6,879 bases of DNA from the NCBI GenBank assembly GCA_035294855.1, contig DATGKD010000178.1, forward strand, positions 1-6,879. Direction: 5' to 3'. The translations under genes and the position numbers were made by a program. Source of the DNA: DATGKD01 sp035294855. GTDB lineage: Bacteria; Actinomycetota; Acidimicrobiia; Acidimicrobiales; UBA8190. Shown here one piece after another: positions 1 to 6,312 of this stretch; positions within the stretch are counted from its first letter, which is position 1, and the number at the start of each line of letters is the position of its first letter. The notes below the pieces were generated by a model. The model did no database searches, had not been told where the DNA came from, and was given only the letters and a program-made list of their open reading frames with translations.

Positions 1-710
1 ACCTCGATGCCGGCCCGCACCGAGCCGGTGATCGAGACCATGCTGGGCGTCTTGTGCGCGACCAGCTCACGGCCGGTGTCGCGGTCGCCGCAGATCACGT
101 TGAACACGCCCGGCGGCAGGAACTCGGCGGCGATCTCGGCCAGCATCAAGGTGGTCACGGGCGTCGTGGGCGCGGGCTTCACGACGACGGTGTTGCCCGC
201 GGCAACCGCCGGGGCGAACTTCCAGACCGCCATCATCATCGGGTAGTTCCACGGTGTGACCTGCGCGCACACCCCGATCGGCTCCCGACGGACGTAGGAG
301 GTGTAGCCCGCCATGTACTCCCCGGCCGAGCGGCCCTCGAGGAGGCGCGCCGCCCCGGCGAAGAAGCGGATCTGGTCGACCATGGGAGGAATCTCCTCCG
401 ACAGCGTGAGCGCCCGGGGCTTGCCGGTGTTGCGGCACTCCGCGTCGACCAAGTCATCGGCGCGCGCTTCGATCCCATCGGCGATGCGCAGCAGTGCGAG
501 GCTCCGCTCCGACGGCGTCGCGTCCCGCCACGCTTCGAACGCGTCTTGAGCGACGGCGATGGCGTGGTCGGCGTCGACCTCGCCCGACAGCGGCACGGCC
601 GCGTACGGCTCGCCGGTGGAGGGATCGATCACGTCGACCGTGCGACCGTCCTTGGCGTCGACGTATTCGCCGCCCACGAAGTTGCGGAGCACCTGGCGCT
701 CTGGCGTCAT
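1..710 (-). CDS. Aldehyde dehydrogenase, aminobutyraldehyde/betaine-aldehyde type (partial, C-terminus beyond window)
   Basis: NAD(P)-dependent aldehyde dehydrogenase, cytoplasmic. It would oxidise an aldehyde to its acid; with these neighbours, 4-aminobutyraldehyde to GABA is the best guess. Reading the minus strand from ATG 708-710 gives 236 codons open to the window edge, about half of the family's usual ~475 residues. Visible ALDH marks are an N-terminal NFVGGEYV, NTGKP at about 94-98, TPWNYP at 152-157 (its Asn is the oxyanion-hole residue in the family), AGNTVVVKP at about 171-179 (Lys178 contacts the cofactor ribose in the family) and the ITGS turn at 227-230. The catalytic Cys and general-base Glu lie in the missing half, so activity cannot be judged. 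An AGGAG sits 5 nt before the start (716-720). It follows the stress-protein gene by 37 bp on the same strand, as the third gene of an operon. ALDH membership is near certain; substrate is inferred from context. Confidence 0.93.
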   Translation of the reverse strand, partial: MTPERQVLRNFVGGEYVDAKDGRTVDVIDPSTGEPYAAVPLSGEVDADHAIAVAQDAFEAWRDATPSERSLALLRIADGIEARADDLVDAECRNTGKPRALTLSEEIPPMVDQIRFFAGAARLLEGRSAGEYMAGYTSYVRREPIGVCAQVTPWNYPMMMAVWKFAPAVAAGNTVVVKPAPTTPVTTLMLAEIAAEFLPPGVFNVICGDRDTGRELVAHKTPSMVSITGSVRAGIE

Positions 711-747
711 GCCGGCTCCTTGTCGTCGAGGGTGTCCCGGCCCTGTT

Positions 748-1173
748 TCACTCCGCGGCGGGCACGACCAGCACGGGAACGGTGGATCGGTGGAGGAGCT
801 TATGGGGCACCGAACCCAGGATGGCCCCGACGATGGGACGCTCGCTGTTCCCCCCGACCACGATCACACGGGCCGCCCGCTCCTTGGCAGCTTCGAGGAG
901 CGACTCCACCGGGCGCAACGGTGCCACGATCGATTCCACCTTCACCGAGCTATCGAGCTTCTTGACCTCCTCGACAGCCCCGGCCAGATATCTGGTTCCG
1001 ATCGCTTCGAGCTGCCGCATGTAGTCGGCCGTCTCCCCGCCCATGGGGTTGGGCTCGTAGCCGAAGACGATGACGAGGGGGGCCGCAAAGGCCTTGGCCA
1101 CGCTGACCGCGACGGTGAGCGCGGCCTTCGACCCGTCGGACCCGTCGTACCCGAGGACGATGTCACCTGCCAT
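748..1173 (-). CDS. Universal stress protein, UspA family, single domain
   Basis: A 141-residue single Usp domain, the usual length for the family. The N-terminal strand runs into YDGSDGS (9-15), where Asp10 is the conserved residue that contacts adenine in ATP-binding Usps. The C-terminal part has VIVVGGNS (103-110) and AILGSVPHKLL (117-127) and ends in the typical PVLVVP strand. The phosphate-binding pattern of ATP-binding members is G-x2-G-x9-G-(S/T). Here it reads G107-x2-S110-x9-G120-S121, so the second glycine is replaced and ATP binding is uncertain. The gene starts 12 bp after the permease stop; its GAGGG ribosome site overlaps that TGA, which suggests translational coupling. Stress proteins are often paired with transporters, where they bind or modulate them or sense energy state. 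A regulatory role toward the permease here is inference only. Confidence 0.93.
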   Translation of the reverse strand: MAGDIVLGYDGSDGSKAALTVAVSVAKAFAAPLVIVFGYEPNPMGGETADYMRQLEAIGTRYLAGAVEEVKKLDSSVKVESIVAPLRPVESLLEAAKERAARVIVVGGNSERPIVGAILGSVPHKLLHRSTVPVLVVPAAE

Positions 1174-1185
1174 GACCGATCGCCC

Positions 1186-2799
1186 TCAGTCGACGACCGG
1201 CAGGACGCCGGGCGTGAGCGGGGGGGCCGTGTGGTCGATGCTCGATGCCGTTTCGCGCCGGTGCCGGAAGAACTCGGCGTGCCGCAGGCGCCACAGCAAC
1301 ATGAGCGGCACGCCCACGACGAGCAGGCCGAGTCCGATCACCACCGGCGGCGCCACCCCCTTGACCACGTAGAACTCGAAGTGCCAGACGTGGAACCGGA
1401 AGCGGATGAACTGGAGCCACGCCGTCTTGCCATTCGAGGAATTGGCGGGGTTCGAGTAGTAGAAGACCGCGACGACGAACATCGCCGTCAGCATGACGGC
1501 GCCGATCAAAGGTGCCAGCCCGACGAAGACGAAGTTCTTGACGCTCTTGAACAGGAACCGCCGGTAGTACACGACGCACGCGAACCCGGTCATGGCGTAG
1601 TAGAAGGCGATCCCGAACCCGAGGGCGAGAATCGAGTTGGCGAGGACGTCGGTGCTGATGATGTTCAGCGCGACGTACCACGCGATCGACACCGCTCCGA
1701 AGACGAGGGTCGAGAACCCGGGTGTGAGGTGCCGGGGATGAATCGACCCGTAGCGCTTGGGGAACGCACGGTGCACCGCCATCGACAGGGACGACCGGGC
1801 CGCCGGGAGAATGGTGGTCTGCGTGGAGGCCGACGCCGAGGTCAGGACGGCGATGATGAGAAGGCGATCCCAGCCGGACCCGAAGACGTCGTGGCCCAAG
1901 GCGCCGAGGACGTCACCCGAGTTGTTCGGGTTCGACAAAAAGCCCGGGCCGTGGAACGCCTGGGCCGCCACCGAGACCACGAGATAGATGGCGAGCAGGA
2001 TCACGGTCGACAGCAGCGCGGCGATGCCCGGCGTCCGCTTGGCGTCCTTCGACTCCTCGTTGACGGTGACGGCGGTGTCCCATCCCCAATAGATGAATAC
2101 CGCCACGAGCATGCCGGCCGACAACGCTCCCCACGACTGGATCTTGAAGGGGTCGAGCCAGATCCACCCGGGGTGGAGGCTGTGGCCGATACCGCCGCCG
2201 TACACCTTCACGAGGGCGGCGACGGCGAAAGCCACGAGGATGACCGCCTCCGCGGCCAGCAACAGGACCTGGGTGCGCGCTGACAGCTCGATGCCGATGT
2301 AACAGATGAGCGTCATCACCGCGATCCAGATGATCCCGACGACCATCGGCCACCACCGGTTGGCGGCGAGGCCGTCGGCGCCGAACAACCTGAAGGTGTA
2401 GATGCCCGCGATCGATGCCAGGCTGGGCATGACGACCAGGTCGGTCACGAGAATGCCCCAACCCGACATCCAACCTGTGCGCGGGCCGACGGCGCGCGTC
2501 ACCCACGTGAACGTGGTCCCGCAGTCCGGATCGGCGCGGTTCAGGTAGAAGTACGCCGCGGCGATGAACAGCATCGGCACGAACGCCAGCCACATGACGG
2601 CGGGCGCGAAGAGGCCGACCGCCAACGTCACGAAGCCGAGCGACGCCGCCAGGCTGTAGGCCGGCGCCGTGGACGCCACGCCGATCACGATGCTCGACAA
2701 CAAACCGAGCGCGCCGGGCTTGAGTCCTTTGCCGCCCGGAGCTGCCTCCTGGCTGGGTACTCCCCCGAGCTCCCCCGAAGCCGCCATTGCCGTCGTCAC
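1186..2799 (-). CDS. APC-superfamily amino acid/amine permease
   Basis: A 537-residue integral membrane transporter with about 12 hydrophobic segments, at roughly 31-56, 62-85, 112-136, 151-172, 177-199, 226-246, 258-281, 310-331, 361-384, 386-410, 424-448 and 482-504. The first helix holds the glycine/serine-rich break (SSIVIGVASTAPAYS) typical of amino acid-polyamine-organocation transporters, and both ends are cytoplasmic-type hydrophilic tails. In context it would import the amine or amino acid used by the neighbouring enzymes; putrescine is plausible but not shown. The GTG at 2797-2799 is chosen because an AGAGGGGG lies 4 nt upstream; the next in-frame ATG (2787) is too far from that site. 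The frame stays open upstream to 3153, but that would run over the promoter and into the opposing aminotransferase. An odd Trp/Phe/Arg/His-rich stretch at about 451-481 lies before the last helix. First gene of the permease-Usp-ALDH operon. Confidence 0.93.
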   Translation of the reverse strand: MTTAMAASGELGGVPSQEAAPGGKGLKPGALGLLSSIVIGVASTAPAYSLAASLGFVTLAVGLFAPAVMWLAFVPMLFIAAAYFYLNRADPDCGTTFTWVTRAVGPRTGWMSGWGILVTDLVVMPSLASIAGIYTFRLFGADGLAANRWWPMVVGIIWIAVMTLICYIGIELSARTQVLLLAAEAVILVAFAVAALVKVYGGGIGHSLHPGWIWLDPFKIQSWGALSAGMLVAVFIYWGWDTAVTVNEESKDAKRTPGIAALLSTVILLAIYLVVSVAAQAFHGPGFLSNPNNSGDVLGALGHDVFGSGWDRLLIIAVLTSASASTQTTILPAARSSLSMAVHRAFPKRYGSIHPRHLTPGFSTLVFGAVSIAWYVALNIISTDVLANSILALGFGIAFYYAMTGFACVVYYRRFLFKSVKNFVFVGLAPLIGAVMLTAMFVVAVFYYSNPANSSNGKTAWLQFIRFRFHVWHFEFYVVKGVAPPVVIGLGLLVVGVPLMLLWRLRHAEFFRHRRETASSIDHTAPPLTPGVLPVVD

Positions 2800-2803
2800 G
2801 TGA

Positions 2804-2811
2804 CCCCCTCT
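2804..2811 (-). promoter_or_regulatory. Ribosome binding site that fixes the GTG start of the permease
   Basis: Reads AGAGGGGG on the minus strand, 4 nt before the GTG at 2799. It is the only good Shine-Dalgarno match near the beginning of the transporter frame, and it supports the GTG over the downstream ATG at 2787. Confidence 0.65.
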
Positions 2812-2822
2812 GTCCCCGCCGG

Positions 2823-2857
2823 CCTTGCCGGAGGTGCTCACATCACCCCCGGCAAGG
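2823..2857 (-). promoter_or_regulatory. Stem-loop in the permease mRNA leader
   Basis: Perfect inverted repeat CCTTGCCGG / CCGGCAAGG (2823-2831 and 2849-2857). It continues inward by five more positions around a 7-nt loop. In minus-strand RNA all five inner positions pair (one as G-U), giving a 14-bp stem; in plus-strand RNA the same position would be an A-C mismatch. The structure lies 12 nt upstream of the permease ribosome site. There is no U-tract, so it is not a classical intrinsic terminator. A competing small hairpin, CCGG-caagg-CCGG, can form with the 3' arm and the bases after it. Function is unknown; translational control, mRNA stability or protein binding are possible. Confidence 0.55.
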
Positions 2858-2918
2858 TGCTCGTCGTCGGTCCTGCGGGGCCCCCGGCCCCCCTCCGGCG
2901 CCGCACGGCCTGGTTTAA

Positions 2919-2935
2919 AGAATCGCGAAGATTCT
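2919..2935. promoter_or_regulatory. 17-bp dyad, candidate operator
   Basis: AGAATC and GATTCT are exact inverted copies separated by GCGAA. The dyad overlaps the candidate permease -10 box and lies about 25 bp before the candidate aminotransferase -10 box, a position that could affect both directions. Its size fits a dimeric regulator, and the local Lrp/AsnC protein is the obvious candidate. I found no second copy before the regulator gene itself. Confidence 0.45.
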
Positions 2936-2947
2936 GTCGCCTGACAA
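2919..2947 (-). promoter_or_regulatory. Candidate promoter of the permease-Usp-ALDH operon
   Basis: On the minus strand TTGTCA (2942-2947, -35-like) is followed after exactly 17 bp by GATTCT (2919-2924, -10-like). This would place transcription start near 2912 and give a leader of roughly 110 nt that includes the stem-loop. The -10 match is only moderate, so this is a candidate found by eye. Confidence 0.35.
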
Positions 2948-2959
2948 GCGATCTCGTTG

Positions 2960-2965
2960 CATAAT
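2960..2965 (+). promoter_or_regulatory. Candidate -10 box for the aminotransferase gene
   Basis: CATAAT in the AT-rich island, one base from the TATAAT consensus. No good -35 hexamer is seen at normal spacing, so an activator may be needed, or the site may be accidental. Transcription would start near 2972 and give a leader of about 75 nt. Confidence 0.35.
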
Positions 2966-3036
2966 GGCCTGTAGACGATCGATTCCCTCGTGGCAGGGCG
3001 GATAGGCCACGGGTTCCGAGACCCACAGCGGAGGAT

Positions 3037-3041
3037 GAGGG
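3037..3041 (+). promoter_or_regulatory. Ribosome binding site that fixes the aminotransferase start
   Basis: GAGGG, 5 nt before ATG 3047-3049. The alternative in-frame ATG at 3035 has a GGAGG immediately next to it (zero spacing), and the GTG at 2990 has no ribosome site, so 3047 is preferred. Confidence 0.6.
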
Positions 3042-3046
3042 CCGTC

Positions 3047-4468
3047 ATGGACCCCGACAGACCCGACAGCCGACCCGGCACGCACCAGCCCGCGCCCTCC
3101 CCCACCGGCGAGGACGAGCGCCTCCGGGCCCGGGCCCGGGAGCTGTTCGCCAAGGAGCACGCGGCGCTCCTGGCGCGGACACCGATGTCGCGCCGGCTGT
3201 TCGAGCGGGCCCGCCAGACGATGCCGCTCGGCGTGGCGTCGTCGTTCCAGGCGTCGGACCCCTACCCCGTGTACCTGGCACGTGGCCGGGGCGCCAACGT
3301 GTGGGACGTCGACGGCCACGAGTACATCGACTTCCACAACGGCTTCGGGTCCACGGCCGTCGGCCATGCCCATCCCCGCGTCGTGGCAGCGATCGAGCGC
3401 GCCGCGCACTCGGGAACACAATTCGCGGTGACCACCGAAGCGACGGTGCAGTGGGCCGAGGAGATGTGCCGTCGCTTCCGGCTGGAGCGCGTGCGGTTCA
3501 CCAACTCGGGGACCGAGTCCACCATGGACGCCATCCGGCTCGCCCGGGGCGCCACGGGGCGCGACGTCGTCTGCAAGATCGAGGGCTCGTATCACGGCCA
3601 CCACGACACGGTGATGTTCTCGGTGTCCCCCAGCCTGATGCTGCTCGAAGCGAGTGCCGATCCGACCAACCAGCCGCCGGCGTCCAAGGGCATCCCGGAA
3701 GAGATGGCGAAATGGACGCTCGTCGTGCCCTACAACGATCTCGACGCCTTGGGGCGCGTCTTCGAGGAGCGCGGGACCGAGATCGCGTGCTTCGTCCTCG
3801 AGCCGGTCATGATGAACATCGGCATCGTCCTTCCGAAGCCCGGCTACCTCGAGGGAGTGCGCGAGCTGTGCACACGTCACGGGGTGGTGCTCATCTTCGA
3901 CGAGGTGAAGTGCGGGGCGACGATCGCCGCGGGCGGCGCCATCGAGCGGTTCGGCGTCCAACCCGACCTCGCCTGCTTCGCCAAGTCGGTGGCCGGGGGC
4001 GTACCCGCAGGGGCGTTCGGCGGCCGGGCAGACTTGATGGACCAGATCGGGAAAGGCGTCGCCCAGCAGGGCACGTTCAACGGCAACCCGCTGGCGGCCG
4101 CCGCGGGCCTGGCCGCGTTGACCGAGGTCCTCACCCCTGACGCCTACGACCACTTCAAGCACCTGGGCACCCGGCTGGCGGACGGCTGCCGACAGGCGAT
4201 CTCGGATCACGGGATCCCGGCGCACGTCGTCGACCTCGGCTGCAAGGGCTGCGTGTCGTACCGCCGCGAGCCCCTGGTCGACTACCGGAGCTTCCTCGCC
4301 ACCGACGAGGAGATGTTCGACGCGTCATGGGCGTGGCTCGTCAACCGGGGGGTGTTCATGACGCCGGGGAACGAGGAGCAGTGGACGCTGTCGGCGCAGC
4401 ACGACGTCGGCCACGTCGACCACTACGTCGAGGTCTTCAGCGAATTCTGCGCGGCAATCGCGGGGTGA
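3047..4468 (+). CDS. Class III PLP-dependent aminotransferase, glutamate-1-semialdehyde aminomutase-like
   Basis: A 473-residue fold-type I aminotransferase, cytoplasmic. After a Pro/Arg-rich tail of about 25 residues comes the family body: NVWDVDGHEYIDF at about 84-96, SGTES (154-158) for cofactor phosphate binding, YHGHHD (182-187) whose aromatic residue stacks on the pyridoxal ring, IFDEV (283-287) whose Asp285 holds the ring nitrogen, FAKSVAGG (311-318) with Lys313 as Schiff-base lysine, and TFNGNP (343-348). The C-terminal SAQHDVGHVDHYVEVF resembles the GSAM-type end. The catalytic set appears complete. The DEVKCGATIA stretch replaces the usual DEVxTGFR, so substrate preference may differ from known members. 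A haem-pathway aminomutase role is unlikely beside a permease, an amine oxidoreductase and an ALDH; an amine or omega-amino acid transaminase is more plausible. Exact substrate unknown. Confidence 0.92.
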   Translation: MDPDRPDSRPGTHQPAPSPTGEDERLRARARELFAKEHAALLARTPMSRRLFERARQTMPLGVASSFQASDPYPVYLARGRGANVWDVDGHEYIDFHNGFGSTAVGHAHPRVVAAIERAAHSGTQFAVTTEATVQWAEEMCRRFRLERVRFTNSGTESTMDAIRLARGATGRDVVCKIEGSYHGHHDTVMFSVSPSLMLLEASADPTNQPPASKGIPEEMAKWTLVVPYNDLDALGRVFEERGTEIACFVLEPVMMNIGIVLPKPGYLEGVRELCTRHGVVLIFDEVKCGATIAAGGAIERFGVQPDLACFAKSVAGGVPAGAFGGRADLMDQIGKGVAQQGTFNGNPLAAAAGLAALTEVLTPDAYDHFKHLGTRLADGCRQAISDHGIPAHVVDLGCKGCVSYRREPLVDYRSFLATDEEMFDASWAWLVNRGVFMTPGNEEQWTLSAQHDVGHVDHYVEVFSEFCAAIAG

Positions 4469-4479
4469 AGGACCCAGGT

Positions 4480-5787
4480 TCAGCGCCCGAGGGCGTCGCG
4501 AGCCTGGTACCACCACCCCGCCACCGGCAGGAGAAACGGCACGTGCGCGGGCGGCGGCACCACCCGCCACGCCAGTCCGGCGAAAGCGGGCAGATCGTCG
4601 GCACCGCACAGCCATCGGCCGACGCGCCGGCCGAAGTGGACCGACAGCGCCACCCCGGTACCGCAGTAGCCCATGGCGTAGACGACGCCCGTGGCGGGGT
4701 GCCGCCCGATGTGCGGCAACCGGTCGACCGTCAACGCCACCTGCCCTCCCCAGGCGCGGTCGACCCGCGCACCGGCCAGCTGGGGATGGATCTCGACCAT
4801 GGCGGAGTAGAGCCGGTCGCGGGCCTGTTCGACGCTCGTGGGCGCGAACGAAGTCCGGCCGCCGAACAACACCCGCGTCCCGTCCGGGGTCGGCCGCCAG
4901 TAGTGAAGGAAGTTCCGGGTGTCGAAGAACATCCGGCTGTGCGGGTCGACGGACGCCACGAGGTGCTCGTCGAGTGGCTCGGTGGCGATGATGTAGCTCC
5001 CCACGCCGAGGATGCGACGCCCCAGCCACGGCACGAGCCGACGATCCGTGGTGCCGTTGGTGGCGACGACCACCTCTTGGCAGCGAAGCACTCCACGATG
5101 GCCGCCACTGGTGGCTTCGACCAGGTAGCCGGTCGCGGTGCGCTCGACACTCCGCACCGTCGTCCCGCCGTGCAGCACCGCCCCGGCACGAGCCGCCAGG
5201 CGCGCCAGGCTCGCCACGAGCTTGCCGGGGTGCACCGCGCCACTCCGGGCGACGAGGAGCCCGCCGGCAAACGCCGCCGAGCCGATCTCGGAGGCCAACT
5301 CGTCGGCCGTGAGCAGATACACGTCCTCGCCGACCTGTCGTTGCGTTTCCGCCTCGGTGCGCAGACGCGTCACCATGCGGGGGTGATGAGCGAGCTCGAG
5401 GTGTCCCGTCCGGCGCCAATCGCATGCCGTGGTGGCGTCGCCGGCGAGCTCCTCGAGCTCCTCGAATGCCCTGACCGTGTCGTCCCACAGGTGGCGCCCG
5501 TCGGGCATGGCGAGCAACTCCGTCAAGTGGTGCTTGGTGCCGGCGTGCACCATCCCGCCGTTGCGACTGCTCGCTCCGGACCCGATCACGTCCCGGTCGA
5601 GCACGACGACGTGCCGGCCGCGGCCCGCCAACTCGAGGGATGCAGCGAGGCCCGTATAACCCCCTCCCACGACGGCCACGTCCACCTCGGCGGGCAGGGG
5701 CTCGGACTCGGTGGCGGGCAGGTCGACGCCTTCCCACCAGTACGGCGTGGCGGCGTAGCCATCGGTCAGGGGGGCTGGACGGTTCAT
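4480..5787 (-). CDS. FAD-dependent amine oxidoreductase, DAO family, PuuB-like
   Basis: A 435-residue flavoprotein, close to the ~426 of E. coli gamma-glutamylputrescine oxidase PuuB. The N-terminal Rossmann motif is VAVVGGGYTGLAAS (37-50), with Asp64 ending the second strand as ribose contact, then GASSRNGG (71-78) as in DAO-type oxidases. VVVATNG is at 239-245. The conserved C-terminal flavin region has WGGQVALTVDRLPHIGR (346-362) and GYCGTGVALS (373-382). Such enzymes oxidise a C-N bond to an imine/aldehyde and usually pass electrons to O2, giving H2O2. The PuuB assignment rests on family resemblance and neighbours; a sarcosine- or other amine-type substrate is possible. The ATG at 5785-5787 has no clear ribosome site. 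The gene is divergent from the regulator (29-bp gap) and convergent with the aminotransferase (11-bp gap), so it is a single-gene unit. Confidence 0.92.
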   Translation of the reverse strand: MNRPAPLTDGYAATPYWWEGVDLPATESEPLPAEVDVAVVGGGYTGLAASLELAGRGRHVVVLDRDVIGSGASSRNGGMVHAGTKHHLTELLAMPDGRHLWDDTVRAFEELEELAGDATTACDWRRTGHLELAHHPRMVTRLRTEAETQRQVGEDVYLLTADELASEIGSAAFAGGLLVARSGAVHPGKLVASLARLAARAGAVLHGGTTVRSVERTATGYLVEATSGGHRGVLRCQEVVVATNGTTDRRLVPWLGRRILGVGSYIIATEPLDEHLVASVDPHSRMFFDTRNFLHYWRPTPDGTRVLFGGRTSFAPTSVEQARDRLYSAMVEIHPQLAGARVDRAWGGQVALTVDRLPHIGRHPATGVVYAMGYCGTGVALSVHFGRRVGRWLCGADDLPAFAGLAWRVVPPPAHVPFLLPVAGWWYQARDALGR

Positions 5788-5816
5788 CGATCGACGGTCG
5801 TATCACGCGTGGGCCC
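5788..5816. promoter_or_regulatory. Minimal divergent control region between oxidoreductase and Lrp/AsnC gene
   Basis: Only 29 bp separate the two start codons. It contains the palindrome TCGATCGA (5787-5794, touching the oxidoreductase start codon) and the AT-richest run TATCAC (5801-5806; GTGATA on the other strand). No ribosome site is evident for either gene. Promoter elements must overlap each other or lie inside the opposing coding sequences. Divergent, self-controlled placement is common for Lrp/AsnC regulators, which supports a local regulatory role here. Confidence 0.5.
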
Positions 5817-6293
5817 GTGGTGAACTCCGAACGGCGCACCGGAGCGCCCTCGCTCGACCACGCCGACAAGCGGATCATCGAGCAGCTCCAGGAGGACGGC
5901 CGCCGGCCCTATGCGCAGATGGCCCCGGCAGTGGGGTTGTCGGAAGCCGCGGTGCGCCAGCGCGTCCAACGACTGATCGATGCCGGCGTGATCCAGGTGG
6001 TGGCGGTCACCGACCCGCGCACCATGGGATTCGGCCGCCAGGCCATGATCGGCATTCGCATCGAGGGCGACTCGCGGGTCGTCGCGGATGCGGTGGCCGC
6101 CTTCGAAGAAGTGGTCTACGTGGTGCTGACAACCGGTTCGTTCGACCTGCTCGCCGAGGTCGTGGTGGAGGACGACGAGCACCTCCTCGCGCTCATCAAC
6201 GACCAGATCCGCGCCGTTCCCGGGGTGCGCAGCACCGAGACGTTCACATACCTGCGCATCCACAAAGAGACGTACCAGTGGGGAGCGCGCTGA
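5817..6293 (+). CDS. Lrp/AsnC-family transcriptional regulator
   Basis: A 158-residue regulator of the usual length. The N-terminal winged helix-turn-helix begins LDHADKRIIEQLQEDGRRPY (13-32), and the recognition part is VGLSEAAVRQRVQRL (39-53), followed by the family's GVIQVVAVTDP linker strand. The C-terminal RAM/ligand-sensing domain spans about 75-150 and has the GSFDLLAEV signature (107-115). Members form dimers that stack into octamers and respond to amino acids or related amines. Two tandem GTG codons (5817 and 5820) are possible starts; neither has a convincing ribosome site. The frame is open upstream to 5640, but that would lie inside the oxidoreductase gene and adds only Arg/Pro-rich non-family sequence. 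Its probable targets are its own promoter, the divergent oxidoreductase and perhaps the 2919-2935 dyad; this is inferred from position. Confidence 0.93.
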   Translation: MVNSERRTGAPSLDHADKRIIEQLQEDGRRPYAQMAPAVGLSEAAVRQRVQRLIDAGVIQVVAVTDPRTMGFGRQAMIGIRIEGDSRVVADAVAAFEEVVYVVLTTGSFDLLAEVVVEDDEHLLALINDQIRAVPGVRSTETFTYLRIHKETYQWGAR

Positions 6294-6312
6294 CGACCAC
6301 AACGCCGCACAA

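Larger units (their letters stand above)
2800..3046. promoter_or_regulatory. Divergent intergenic region between permease and aminotransferase genes
   Basis: A 247-bp gap between two genes read away from each other, so it must carry both promoters. The core, about 2911-2966, is clearly richer in A and T than the surrounding DNA and contains TTTAAA, a 17-bp dyad and CATAAT. The part nearest the permease (2804-2900) is very GC-rich and holds the leader stem-loop. Individual elements are listed separately. I see no convincing small gene here. The short open frames in it are not supported by a ribosome site or a recognisable product. Confidence 0.8.

Noticed and set aside
559..2283. Long plus-strand open frame of 574 codons opposite the ALDH, stress protein and permease genes
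   Set aside because: Composition is Arg/Asp/Gly/His-rich with no domain, and it lies antisense to three clear genes. It results from high third-position GC on the other strand.
2941..2946. CTGACA as a -35 box for the aminotransferase promoter
   Set aside because: Only 13 bp from the CATAAT candidate, too short for normal promoter spacing.
2800..3153. N-terminal extension of the permease frame by 118 codons
   Set aside because: It would cross the divergent promoter region and enter the aminotransferase gene. The added sequence has no transporter character, and a good ribosome site precedes GTG 2799.
2915..4225. Minus-strand frame of 436 codons opposite the aminotransferase
   Set aside because: His/Arg/Gly/Asp-rich shadow of a gene with complete class III aminotransferase motifs; no family resemblance.
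4327..5823. Plus-strand frame of 498 codons opposite the oxidoreductase, and a minus-strand 517-codon frame over the same DNA (4325-5878)
   Set aside because: Both are low-complexity Arg-rich shadows. Only the 4480-5787 minus frame has the flavin-binding motifs.
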